From Pyropia yezoensis (Eukaryota > Rhodophyta > Bangiophyceae > Bangiales > Bangiaceae): 64,000 nucleotides of DNA. Below the pieces are notes generated by a model. It was not told the DNA's origin, did not search any database, and saw only the letters and a list, made by a program, of their open reading frames with translations. Shown here in pieces: positions 30,690 through 42,657 of the stretch. The first letter of the stretch is position 1, and every line of letters begins with the position of its first letter. The position numbers and the translations under genes are program-made. The stretch spans positions 2,238,590-2,302,589 of the forward strand of contig CM020619.1 of NCBI GenBank assembly GCA_009829735.1. Direction: 5' to 3'.

Positions 30690-33159
30690 TCAGTGGGTAG
30701 ACCCACTGCCCGAGGGAGGCCACTCACGCGTAAGCGCGTATACCTCCGTGCTCCACCGGTCGGCAATCTCACGACGGTCAATCACCCGAGTTACCTCGGT
30801 GCATAGCTGGACGAGGGTGCTGCGGCCAGCCTCGACGTCCTCCAGAGCTGTCTGGAGGCGGTCAAGCACGCCACCGAAGCAACGCGCTGACCCAACAAGC
30901 GCAGCACCTGGGGGGATATCCCCCCAGCTAACAGAGAGACCCTCCCGCATTGCGCGGGCAACAAGGGCGTCAACGCCCTCATACCAGAGACGCGGACCCC
31001 CGTCATGCATGACAGGGGCGGGAGGTGACACTGGCGCAGCCAGAGGAGCCACAGGAGCCGACAAGGCTACCACCGGAGCCGGTGGCACCTGATACGCGGC
31101 CCGGTAGGACACTACCGAAGGGGCCCTACCGTAAACCCGGCGGGGCTCCGCCCGACGACGGGGCACCTCACGCTCCCCACCCGCAGAGCCCCACTCTCGG
31201 GGACGACGGCCAATCGCCGCCGGGATCGGGTTACCGAACCACGGGGCAAGGACCTGAAGAGGGTCATGGGTAACCATGGGAATACCCAGGTCAGCGACAG
31301 CCTCGGTGGACGCCCACCCATGGCAATTGGGCTCACCCGGCTGAGTACGCCGGATACGCAACGAGTGACGAGGCAAGGGGGAAGCCCCTGCCTGCGGGTC
31401 CCGGTACGGGGGAAGGGCCAACACCCCAGCCCAGCTCACGGCATCGTGAACAGCCAGCAGGGCCTCGAACGCCCGGGCCAACCCGGTCTTGGCGGCTATC
31501 AGGTCCACGCCCAACTGCGCGATGTGCCGACGGACACCCGTCAGAAGATGAAACAGGCGCCCCTGCCGGCGGACGGACAGCAAGAAGGAGGAAGCCTGCC
31601 CGAGGGTTACCTCAAGGGTGAAGGTACCCTGCAACGGGTGGACCGGCCGGGAGGCCAACACACTCACGAAGTATCGGAGACAGGAACCGGTGTCAAACCG
31701 GAAAGCAGGGGCGGGTTCCCACCCCTCCTGCCACAGAGGCGGGCGCACGGGAGTGTATACCGGCGAACGACCGTTGCCGGTCTGCAACGCACACGTTATA
31801 TCGGTGCGGAGCGCATCCGCCATGACACCATGGTTGCGTCGCCAGCTCGACGCCGACTTCAACCCCGCCATAGGCGGGTAGGGGGCCGTCAACGACAGAT
31901 ACGGGGATACCCCCGGGTAATACTCAAAGTCGGGATACCGGCCGGTATCGCCCACCGTCTCCCCAAACGCAACCGGCTCCGCCGCCGCCGCAATCCCCCG
32001 AGCACTAGCCAGGTAGTCAACCTCCCGCGGCAACGCGGGGGCAATCAGGTCGCATACCCCGAAGGCGGGGTCAAGGTAGACCTCACCCCGTCCCACCCGG
32101 GTGCGCCAGAGCTGCGCATGCCGGTCGTCCGGCTGACTCAGGATCCAATGGTGATCCACCCGCACCGCGTTCGGCTGGTTGACCAGCCGCACCAACTCCC
32201 GCTCCCAACTCGGATCCACCTTGACGCGCCGAAAGGTCCCTCCAGAGAAACGCGGCTGGTGGAAGTCCACCCGCATCCGCCCAGCGGACTCCATTGACTC
32301 TTGCACAGTCATGCCTCGAACCCGAGCCACCAAGTCGGACATCGACATGGCGGGTTGACCGGCCAACCGCAAAGGCGACGCCGCCACCGACCAGGCGGAC
32401 GTGGCCGCCCAACGGTACAACCCGGGCCGGCCCAGGAAGAAGCGCCGGCGCCGGCGGAAGCCCAACGGGTAGGTGCACCGGCGCCGGGGCACGGGGACGA
32501 GGAGGAAGAAGTAGGGCGGGCACCCGCCCGGAGTAGCTCCCGGTGTCAACCGCCATGGGGGAAGGAGCGTCTTGACCACTCGACGCCCGCGGCACCGCGG
32601 GTAGGGTACCGGCGCCGGCACCACCCGTCGACGTCGCCCCCGCCTCGGAAGGGGAAGGCACTTGGACAGCCTCCGGAGCCGAAGCACCGGCCGTGCGGAC
32701 ACCCGCACCGTCTTGACTCGCCGCACCGGGGGTCGCACCGCCACCACCACCCACGTCAACGTCGGGATCGCCTTGAGGAATCACCGTCCGGACACCCGGA
32801 CCACCTTGCCCAGCCGGAGTCGGCCGGGAATCGCCACTTCCGCCGTAGGGCGGGCCATCTTGGGGTAGCTGCGGCGAGCCGGCACCGGCACCAGGCTCCA
32901 TCCGGGTAGCCGGAAGGGAAGGGGTAGAGGCAGCCACGCGCGGTTGACCGCCGGGTTGACCCCCGACCGACGGCACCGTCGTGCCGCTGCACACGGACGA
33001 CAGTCCTCCGGCCGACACACGGACGGACGCCACAGGCTCGTCGTCTTCCGACGAGCTCGCCCCGTAACGCGCGGCGGCAGGACCGACAGGCGCGTCGTCC
33101 TCCATCTCCTCCCCGATCAGGAGGTCTTCCTCCTCCCCAAGCACCTGGGGATAGAACAT
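30690..33159 (-). pseudogene. Antisense ORF of family-1 chromovirus, copy A (one frameshift)
   Basis: It starts at ATG 33159 (MFYPQVLGEEEDLLIGEEME) with an acidic, Gly/Pro/Ala-rich first third. The frame shifts once near 32390, after which the conserved part reads MSDLVARVRGMTVQESMESA, then VDHHWILSQPDDRHAQLWRT and RRNHGVMADALRTDITCALQ. A further block is FLLSVRRQGRLFHLLTGVRR, and the C-terminal domain is LWYEGVDALVARAMREGLSV then LCTEVTRVIDRREIADRW. Total length is about 820 codons. Copies B (40164-42599) and C (21978-23019) share these blocks. The pol gene of the same element converges on it. The LTR lies upstream of its start, so a promoter within or next to the LTR is plausible. No known domain is recognised. 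Confidence 0.8.
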
Positions 33160-33737
33160 GATAACGGGTGGCAGAGTCCCCCGCACCCACAAGCCGTCGA
33201 CGGCTACGACCCGGTACGGTGGGACAACTGGGACGAGCCAGGGAAGCGCGGGCACCCGCGCTTATGACCACAAACAGCCACGAGAAGCGCCGCAGGCACG
33301 CGGGTCGACCCGCGCCCCACAGGGCTACGAACGCGCTCCACCCAGGCACCTGGACCGGAGCCACGCCCCCCCCACACACGGGGTAAGCAAGGGGGGTCAC
33401 CCCCAACCGACCCCACGCAACGCGGGCAGCCCCCGCCCCCCCCCACTCAATCGTCCACACGAGAGGGGCTCCCCTACCACCAGACGCCTGGTGGTGGATC
33501 CGCTTGCACCACCCCTCGGAAAGGGGGGTCGTGAACAGAAACCCGCATCGGGAATTTAACGGTCCGGAAAACGGATCGTGTGTGTACCACACAAAGGGGG
33601 GCACCCTCCTCAGACAACCTCGAAAAGGGGTGTCTGTCGCGACAGGGCGCAAAGCCCCACCCGACTGGTAAACGGTCACGCGACCCACTTACATTCGGTA
33701 ACCCGAATGCAACTCGACCCGAGGACGGGCCGAATCT

Positions 33738-33749
33738 AAGGGGGGGATA
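33738..33749 (+). other. Polypurine tract of family-1 element
   Basis: AAGGGGGGGATA directly precedes the LTR start TGTAGC. The reverse complement of the same arrangement flanks the copy C LTR (21388-21400). Confidence 0.75.
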
Positions 33750-34111
33750 TGTAGCAATATGGTCGGCCGTATTGGGACCCTAATATTAGGGGGCTACTTC
33801 TAATCCTTGGCTTTCAATTTGAGAGTCCGGACTGGTCACGGTATCTATAAGTTACGTATGACCAGAGGGACTTGCATCTGGGGGTGGACGGTAGTTAGTA
33901 GTGTCTCCGAGGGTTTATAACGAGGGGGCCGGCGGCGAATCCACCGCCGGCCAAGGTAGAACAACAAACCCCTCCCATTTGGGCTCCCATCTTGGTCCCG
34001 TGGCTTGCGCTCCAAGGACAGCAACCTTGGCCTCCCGGTGACGTTGGTGCCGATCCCCCTTGGTGAGTGTTCCCTGAGAGTGGACGTGCGAGGGATTCCC
34101 ATTGTGCTACA
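33750..34111 (+). mobile_element. Family-1 chromovirus LTR shared by two tandem copies
   Basis: The LTR starts TGTAGCAATATGG and ends TTGTGCTACA, so its ends are the inverted hexamers TGTAGC/GCTACA. A homologous LTR of 363 bp lies at 21025-21387 on the other strand. It is at once the 3' LTR of the copy on the left (antisense ORF and polypurine tract adjoin it) and the 5' LTR of the copy on the right (gag follows within 140 bp). Such a shared LTR is what LTR-LTR recombination between neighbours leaves. Confidence 0.88.
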
Positions 34112-34248
34112 CGGAGCTGGAGCGCAGCCAGGCGGGCACCCGCGGGTTGAGTACGGCGGGCACGTCGGCTGTGCCGGAGCTGGCGGCATATGATGGGAGA
34201 AGCCCCACGTATCACGCTCAAGATGAGAGCGAAGTACCGGTTTCGGAA

Positions 34249-35809
34249 ATGGATCCGGTACACCTACCGGCGGCGCTCATCCAAGCCATGACTACGCAGG
34301 TGACTGCGAGTATCACGCAACGCATGGAGTCGTCGGTGTTTACCCGACGCCTAGCGAAGCGCCTGGATACCCAGGAAGCGCATCCGGAGATCGTGAACGA
34401 GGTCTTCCGGGCGATGCTGACCCCCGACCGTTACCGACTGAAGAACCGGTCTGGTCGAGTGTCGGAAGCGATGCGTAAAGCCACGCATTGGGCTATCCGA
34501 TCCATGCAGACCCTGATGAAGGGAGTTCCGATGTTCCGAAGGCTCAATGAACGTCCATTGGCGGTCATTGGGTTCCTGACTAGTTTCAAGGAGGCCGCAG
34601 ACAAGGCCCTCGTCAACGAGGGGCTTGCTCTGGAGATACTCTTCTTCTTCGTGGACGAACGGGTGAGGCGTGAGCTTCGGCAGGCATCCCCGATTCCAGG
34701 GATGAGGGTGGTAGCCACCCCCATGGATTGCCGTGGGGTCCTCAAGGAGCTGCTGAGCAGCTACCTCCGTGAGGACAAGTGCGAGGACCACGACCGGGCC
34801 CGCCGCACGGCTACCTCCCAGTTCTGGGAGGATGCGGAGGTATTCGGTCGCCGAATCCAGGAGCTCGACTACGAGCTAGGAAAACTCCTTGGCGAAGGAG
34901 AGACTCGAGCCATCCTGTTCGCAGGAGTACCGAACTACGTGCGGATATCCGCACGGGGGGCCAACACGGCCCGGACTAACTTCAGCGGACTGATGAACTC
35001 GTGAAAGTCGCTGGGGGATGCATACCGGGTCCTACACCCGGAGTGTGCCCGGGCTCCCAAACTCAAGGAGGATGGGGCCAAGCGTCAGAAAACCTTGAAG
35101 CCAAGGCAGGAGAAGGTTGAAAGCAAGTCTGCTCCGGTCCTCGAGGCGACGGGGTACCCCCACCAGGACCTGGACCAAGGTATAGTTGACCAACAGGGCA
35201 GCCTGTTGCTGCCAGCTACGCCGGTAATAGATGACCAGTGTACGGTGGCGTACATTTCCCCTGCGGGATCGCGCTTCCATGTCAAGGAAGCGGATGGCCG
35301 TCGCGTCCCGTATGTACGGACGACGGGTTACGCCCCCATGACGGGAACCCCCACCAACCCATGTAGGCATGCCCACGTGGGCAGTCCGGGCGGAGGCACC
35401 TCCGCAGGTGGTAAGCCGACAAAATCGCTTGGGTGAGTCCATGTTCCGGATGACCCAGGGACCCAAGGCATACCAGGGACCCGGCAGCGGGATACCCGGG
35501 CGGACACCTCGGGGCTATGGACTGGCTACTACACGCCCACCCTGTCCGGGCGGACCGGCCAGGTGCATTTTGTGTGGGGATCCCCAGCACTGGGTGTCGT
35601 CATGCCCCCTCATCCCGGAGGAGGCCCGACGGGTGGCAGCCCAACGCAAGGCATCAAGCGAAGGATACCCCCATCGAGAGCCGTACGCCGGGGCGAGCCC
35701 CGCTGTCAGCGGGCCGCGGCAGCCTTGCGCGGCGATGGCCGTCGAGGAGGAACCCCCTCGTACGGATGACCCCAAGCTACTCCCCGAGGCGAGCCCGGGA
35801 ATCGAGTAA
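34249..35809 (+). pseudogene. gag: Chromovirus gag, family 1 copy 2
   Basis: I take the start at ATG 34249 (MDPVHLPAALIQAMTTQVTA). The capsid-like helical region runs to a TGA at 35002-35004, and the same frame continues to 35436. A frame change between about 35370 and 35436 leads to the nucleocapsid part, with one zinc knuckle of the C-x2-C-x4-H-x4-C type: CILCGDPQHWVSSC. The Gag protein would form the particle that packages element RNA. The interruptions make this copy non-functional unless the TGA is read through. Confidence 0.8.
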
Positions 35810-36096
35810 GGGGAAGGGCTACAGTGGGGAAATCCCCACGAAGAGCACGGTTAAGTAGGCGCCGAATCGACCCACGGGTACACCTTCCTGCCCAGACCCA
35901 ACATTCTCGAGTGTAGGAGGTACGATCCCCACGGAGAGGGGGACAAGCGACCGGGGAACCTCGGCGCAAGGACCAACGCAATGACGCGACACAGGACGCC
36001 CGACTCACACCGGATGTCGGTGCGGGACACGTCCTGAATACCTTGCAGAACTTTAAGGTGCCAGCCACACTGGGGGTTGACCCCCAGTCGATATGA

Positions 36097-39000
36097 TTGT
36101 ACCACTTCGTACTGGACACCGGGGCTGGACCGAAACTGGTCCGAAAGGATACCCTTCCGAACAAGTGCCTCCCACGAGTAAGAGTGACCCGGGGACCCAC
36201 GATCAAGGACGCGAAAGGTCTGCTCATTCGCACGACAGCAGCGGTACCGCTGCTGCTTACGATCGGGGACCTCACTACGGAGGGTACCCTCCGCGTGTGC
36301 GAGACCCTATCGTTACCCTGCATCCTCGGGTGCACCTTCATCAACACGTGCGTGGATGCAATCCGGCCAGGCCGGAGGACCGTCGAGCTACAAGAAGCCG
36401 ACGGTACGAAGCAAGGGCAGACGGCTATCGTCAGGGACCTGATGCCGCAAGGGAGCCACGTGAACGCGTCCGAGGTATACGCAAGCGTAGAACCGAAGAC
36501 GCAATGGCTGGCTAAGGAACCACTTGAGGTAGTAGCGATCGCCAAGACCCCCGAACGGGAGCAGCCCGACAGGGGGAAGCCCTGTCAAGCACCAGTCCCC
36601 GCGGATCTTCCGAAGAGAGAGCAAGAAGCCTTGACGGCTATTGCCGAGGCTGACCTCGGCCATCTCCTTCCTTCGGTAGCCAAAGGGGTAAGATGAATGC
36701 TGAAGAAGCACGACGTCATGTGGACAGCCGGAGCCTGGGGCATCATTGGGGCAACCCAACGTCGTATCGACCTGGTAGCAGGCGCACGACCCGCCCGGTC
36801 GCAACCGCACCGCGCGGGACCTATGCAACGTGACATCGTTGATGGGGAAGTAAGAAGGATGAGTAAAGCGAAAGTTATCCGACCCTCTATGTCGGAATGG
36901 GGAGCCCCAGTCGTTACTGTACGAAAGAAGGATCAAACCCCTCGGTTTTGCATTGATTTTCGACGCCTCAAATTAGTTATCAAGACGGAGTCATACGCTT
37001 TACCAAGGATGGGTTGGTGCATCGACTTCCTGGGGGAGGCCACAATGTTTGCCACTATCGATTGCAATGACGGGTACAGGCAGATCCCAGTGGCAGAGGA
37101 GGACATCTCCAAGACAGCGTTCTTATGTCACAGTTGGGTCTATGGGTCCCTAAAGATGCCCTTCGGATCGTCCAACGCACCCGCTACAATTCAGCGGGCC
37201 ATCGACATTATACTGTCGGGGGTGAAGTGGCGTAACTGCGTAGTATACCTCGACGGTGTCATCGTCTTCTCCTGTATCATGGATGACCATGTCCAACACA
37301 TCGACGAGGGACTCACCCTCTTGAAGGACGCCGGGGTAACCCTGCGACTTCAGAAGTGTGCCTGCTCCCAGCAGACTGTTGAGTATCTGGGTCACCAGAT
37401 AACCCCAGGCAAGCTGGGTGTACTCGAGACCAACACCCGGGCACTCCAGGATGCTTGATATCCGAACACCCAGACGCAGCTCAAAATCTTTCTGGAAATG
37501 TGTAACGTATACCGACGGTTCGTCATGGACTTCGCCCGTAAATCCAAACCGTTTACGGTTCTAACAAGCAGCACCTTGCCCAAGGTACTTCAAACCCCCT
37601 CGCCTCGCGAGGAGGAAGCACTCGAGTCGCTTGAGCTGGCCCAGCTGTCCTCGCCCATGCTCGTGTTACCGCGTAGGCCCGGGACCTTCATCATCGATGT
37701 CGATGCATGCGATACCCAAGTGAGATGCACCTTGTTACAGAAACAGACGCTCATCGGTGCCGATAACGCCATCCCGGACCTTTATCCGGTGGGATACTTC
37801 AGCCGGACACTCAACCCGGCTGAGTGCAACTATAGTGCAACCGAGCGTGAGTTCCTCGGAGTGATCTGGGCAGTGCAACTGCTCCGACCATACCTGGAGG
37901 GCTCCAGTTTTATCGTAAGGTCCGACCACGAACCACTACGTTGGCTCCTCAACCTTGGTGACAAGGATTCGGACAGCTATGGGAGGTAAGCCCGATGGCG
38001 GCTGAAGATGGCCGAGTAAGACTACTTTACCGTATACAAGCCAGGGGCCTCCCACCATCTGGGAGACGCCCTGTCCCGCCTCGACACACAAAGCAGGGCT
38101 ACCCGGCCGATGGACGAGGATATCCCGGTTGTACTGGTGTGCATGGTGGGCAATGCCACCCAGGGTCTGGTCGACCATACCATGGACCACACCGCGGGCC
38201 CGCTGACTCTCGCGGACTTCGCGAAGCACAGGCCAATGACGATGACTGCAGACGTTACCGCGCTAACCTCCTGGCTGCGACGGCAGGTATCTTCTCAGAG
38301 AACGAGAATGGTGTGATATACCGGCGGGCACCCGCCGACGGACGTCACCAAGTAGTGGTTCCTGTATCCCTACGTCAAGCCGTGATGGAACGGGAACACG
38401 AGAACCCTATAGCCGGACACCCGGGGGGTTCACGTATGCTCGCAGGCATGCGAAGGTTCTTCTACTGGCGAGCAATGGCCGTCGACGTGGTCGACCACGT
38501 AAGGGGATGCCCCCCATGCGCACGTGACCATATGAGTCTTCACAGACGGGCATCCGCCATGAAACTATTCCCACTGAATGGACACAGTGAGCAAGTCGCT
38601 ATCGACATACTCGGACCGCTTCCGGTATCGGAAGAAGGGAAAAGGTATGATCTGGTCATGTCCGACCGCGTCACTACGCAGTCGGGAGCGGCAGCCATTC
38701 TGGACGAGACGGCATACACTATCATAAACGCAGTAGTTGACCACTGGATCAGCGCCTACGGAGTCATGGACCAGCTCCTCTCCGATAACGGAGCTAACCT
38801 CACATCGGCATTCTGCACCGAGGTCATGGGTGTTTTCGGTATCGAACCACGTTGGGCATCCGACTATCACCCTCAGACCAATGGGCAAGTGAAATGGTTC
38901 AATCGTATCATTGTCAAAATGCTGCGGTGCTACGTAGCTGAGCAGACGAACACTTGGGACAGGCTCCTGTCCGTCTTAACCCTGGCATACAATGCCAGGC

Positions 39001-39674
39001 CACACCGGAGCACGAGCATTGCCCCACTGGAGTGCGTCATGCCCCTGGAAGTGGGGAACCTCACCCTGCCGCCGCGCAGATGTACCTGGTATGATACACC
39101 GAAGGGCCGACCTGCCGAGCGGACCCATCTAGCTTGGTTGGCCAAACTATCACGGATGATGCCTAAACTCATGGGTGCCATTGACCGAACTCAACTTCGG
39201 TACAAGAAGAACTCCAACACCCGAGTACGGGTGCGCAACACGACCCTGGTAACAGGTGACTGGGCGTACATCCGACACCAAAAGTTCCGAGGAAACAAGG
39301 TTATGCAACCGGTCAAGGGACCGTACAAGATCCTACGCAGGGACGGGCACTCCGTCATCCTCGACTCCGATACGGAGATGCAACGCATGAATATGAACGA
39401 TGTCACTCCGGCACCGAAGCCGGAACAGCCTCAGCCGGCACGAGCTTGGTTGCTATATATTGCGCTTACCACCCACTGATCAGATAATCCTGTGGGCCCA
39501 GACGGAGTCCCATACCAGGTAGAGAGCATAGTCGGACACACCGACCCCACCCGACCTGATCCCTGGTACGTAATGGTCACGTGGGTCGGTTACGACTCAC
39601 CATCCTGGGAACGGTCAACTGAAATGCCCCTCCAGATCCTCATGCCACGTTTTTGGCGACACCGCCTATTGTAA
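36097..39674 (+). pseudogene. pol: Chromovirus pol, family 1 copy 2 (protease to chromodomain, many defects)
   Basis: The protease has the active-site motif FVLDTGAGPKLV. RT, RNase H, integrase and chromodomain follow in the same order as copy 1. Damage is plain: in-frame TGA at 36694-36696 between protease and RT, TGA at 37456-37458, TAA at 37987-37989, a 1-nt loss near 38219 and a TGA at 39477-39479. The RT motif reads YLDG instead of YLDD. The integrase catalytic Glu is Lys (QTNGQVKWFNR). The chromodomain (YQVESIVGHTDP, WYVMVTWVGYDSPSWERS) is still readable. This copy adds the gag-protease half that copy 1 lacks and so defines the full gene order. Confidence 0.9.
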
Positions 39675-39771
39675 CAACCCAACCGACACCGACTCCGGCA
39701 GTTAAGGGCTGGGGCTTAGAGCTACAAAGAGGCTTTGACCTACTAAGTAGGGTGTGACATCGTTATGGCAA

Positions 39772-39813
39772 GACTTAGTCTTACTGAGTCAGGTAGGGCT
39801 TAGTTGAACTAAG
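39772..39813. repeat. Short hairpins between pol and antisense ORF, copy 2
   Basis: GACTTAGTCTTACTGAGTC (39772-39790) and GCTTAGTTGAACTAAG (39798-39813) each pair with themselves. They occupy the same place as the four hairpins at 30291-30378 and differ in sequence while keeping stems. The string TACTAAGTAGGGTGTGACAT just upstream (39741-39760) is identical in both elements (30261-30280). Confidence 0.65.
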
Positions 39814-40053
39814 GGGACACCTAACCTTAATATGTTTGAACTTAATGGGACGGATAACTCCGATGACATCGAAGCAACCTGGGGCTTACACCAGGGTCAG
39901 GCATAGGATAACTCATGGAGTCGAGCGATCGGACAAGGGAGTATGACCTTCACAGGTATTATCCTACCAGGATGGGTCGGGGAGTGAGAGAGCATGGGGC
40001 AAGCTATGGTTCAGCCAGAAGAGGGAATCCCCGGAGGAAAAGAACACAGTCTA

Positions 40054-40116
40054 GCAATGCCCCCACAGGGGATCAGTTTATACTCACTACCTCCCCGTCA
40101 CCATAAGGGCCACCGG
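40054..40116. promoter_or_regulatory. Conserved block downstream of antisense ORF B
   Basis: The counterpart of 30598-30660, sharing CAATGCCCCCA, GTTTATACTCACTAC and CACCATAAGGGCCACCGGG. It lies about 50 bp beyond the end of the antisense ORF. Confidence 0.45.
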
Positions 40117-40163
40117 GTCCCCCTCACTCATGTCGACCCCGCCTCGCGGCCAAGACACAGGCC

Positions 40164-42599
40164 TCAGTAGGGGGTACCCCCACCGGCAGAAGGGGGCCAT
40201 TCACGCGTCTCCGCGTACACGTGCTCACTCCACCGGTCGGCAATCTCACGACGGTCAACCGCTTGAGTCACCTCAGTGCAAAGCACAAGTAGAGTTCTGC
40301 GACCAACCTCCACCGACGCCAGGGCTACCTGGATGCGGTCCAGTACCTCCCCAAAGCAACGCACAGTACCGACCAGCTCAGCACCCGGGGGAATGTCCCC
40401 CCAGCTAACCGAGAGCCCCTCCCGCAACTCGCGGTTAATACGGTCGTCAACGCCCTCATACCATAGACGTGGGCCGCTGTCTGGCAGGAAGGGGGCACAC
40501 GAGGCCAGCTCCGCAGCCGGAAGGGCCGACACTGCCACCGCCGGAGCCGGCGCAGCTTCCACCTGAGCCGGCGATGCCCAGTACGGAACACGGCCCGACC
40601 GCGGGGGGTGCGAAGGCCGCATGGAAGCAGTTCCACCGGCTACCCCGCGGGAATCCTCTCTTCGACGGGGCGGCTAACGTCCTCTACCCGTAAAGTCCCA
40701 CTCACGGTAACGGCGAGAAGCCCTCGCACCGATCGTAGTCGGATTACCGAACCAAGGGGCCAAAACCTGGAGAGGGTCAGGCAGGACCGTGGGGATCCCC
40801 AGGTCAGCGACGACCTCGGTGGATGCCCACCCACGGTAGTTGTTCTCACCCGAGCTAGCTCGGCGGATACGAAGAGAATGACGAGGCATGAGAAGAGCCT
40901 CAGCCTGCGGCTCATGGAACGGGGGCTAGGTCGATACCGCCGACCAATTCACGTCATCGTGAGCGGCCAGAAGGGACTCCAACTCCAGGGACACACCCGT
41001 CCGCTCAGCAATGGCTTCAACGCCTATCTACCTACTGTGCCGACGGCCACCCGTCGGCAGATGAAACGGTCGGCCCTGCAGCTGAGCAGACAGCAGGAAG
41101 GTAGAAGCCTTCCCGAGGGGATCCTCCACAGAGAGGACACCCTACATCATTTGCGCGGGGCGAGAAGCCAACACACTACCGAAATATCGGAGGCACGGCC
41201 CGGTGTCGAACTGGATAGCAGGGGCGGGCTCCCACTCGTCCTGCCACCCAGACGGGCGCAGCAGGGTGTACACCGGATTACGACGGTTACCGATCTGCAA
41301 GGCGCACGTGATGTCCGTGCGAAGGCCATCAGCCATGATGCCATTGGTACGCCGCCAGCTCGACACCCACTTGAGCCCAGCCATAGGCGGGAAGGGTGCC
41401 GTCAACGACAGGTACGGGGGTTCCTACCGGAAGTAATCCAAACCGGGATACCGGTTAGTACCGGGCACGGTCTGCCCGAACGCCACAGGGGCCATAGAGG
41501 CCGCAACCCCCCGAGCGCCAGCCGGGTAGTCGACGTCCCGCGGACACGCAGGAGCCACCAGGTCAAACAACCCGAAGGAAGAGTTAAGGGCAACCTCAGA
41601 GGCCCGCCCGACTCGGGTGCGCCAGAGTTGGGCATGCCCGTCGTCCAGCTGGCTCAACACCCAATGTTGCTCCACTCGCACCGATTCCGGTTGCGCAACC
41701 AACCGAGCCAACTCCCGTTCCCAACACAAGTCCCGCCAGACGGTACGGGGCGTACCTCCCAGATAACCCAGGGGGTGGAATTCGACCAACATCGGTTCAC
41801 CAGAGTCCATAGGCTCCTTAACCGACAAACTCCGGACTCGGGCCACTAAGTCGGGGACCGACGACGGGGGCGCCCCCACCGTCCCAGCCACGCCGCCACC
41901 CAATGGGGCAACCCGGGCCGGACCAGGAAGCACCGCCGGCACCGGCGGGAGCCCAACGGGCACTTGTATCGGCACAGCCGGGCAGGGCCGAGGAGGAAGA
42001 GGAAGGGCGGGCCCCCGCCCGGAGTAACTCCCACCGTCTACCGGCATGGGGGACGGCGCGTCCTGACCTCCCGCCGCACGCAGCACCGCGGGTAACACTT
42101 CGGCCGCCGGAGGCACCTCCGCGACGGGAATATTCTTCACTGGCCCCCGGCGGGTAGCCCCGGAGCTAACGGGTACGTGCGCCGCGACAAACGCCTGACC
42201 ACCGGCGAGCCAGGGATCCGGACCACCTTGACCCGCCATCACGAACGGGGAGCTGCCACCGCCGACTCCGCACGCTTGACCACCATTGCCCCCAGCTGGG
42301 CCACCTTGAGGGAGCCCTGTGCCAGCACCGGCGCCCGTTCCGAGGCAGGCAGCCGGCGGAGATGGAAGCGGCTCTACCACCAGAGGTTGACCTCCCCCTG
42401 ACGGCGCCGTCGCGTCACTGCACACCGACAGCAGCCCATCCGACGGACGACCCGCCGGTACACAAGACGTAGCCGCGCAGAACGGATTCCCGTCCGTCTC
42501 GCACTCTTCAGACGAACTCGCAAGGTAAGACAGCCAAGCCGAAGGAGACGGGACAGCCTCGTCGTCCTCCATGCCCTCCTCAACCAAGAGGTCGTTCAC
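40164..42599 (-). pseudogene. Antisense ORF of family-1 chromovirus, copy B (truncated start, several stops)
   Basis: Homology to copy A begins at 42599 (DLLVEEGMEDDEAV) and includes SVPDLVARVRSLSVKEPMDS, VEQHWVLSQLDDGHAQLWRT and RRTNGIMADGLRTDITCALQ. Further blocks are MPRHSLRIRRASSGENNYRG and LWYEGVDDRINRELREGLSV. A TAG at 41424-41426, further stops near 41140 and frame changes break it. The DNA on the start side (LTR and polypurine tract) is gone: at about 42600 it is replaced by a transposase-like gene. The N-terminal acidic, Pro/Gly-rich region is as long as in copy A but much changed, whereas the C-terminal domain is well kept. Confidence 0.8.
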
Positions 42600-42657
42600 G
42601 TCCCGATATACTCGAGATCAGCCATGTTGCGGACCGAGGCAGCAGGAGTTCCCCTAA

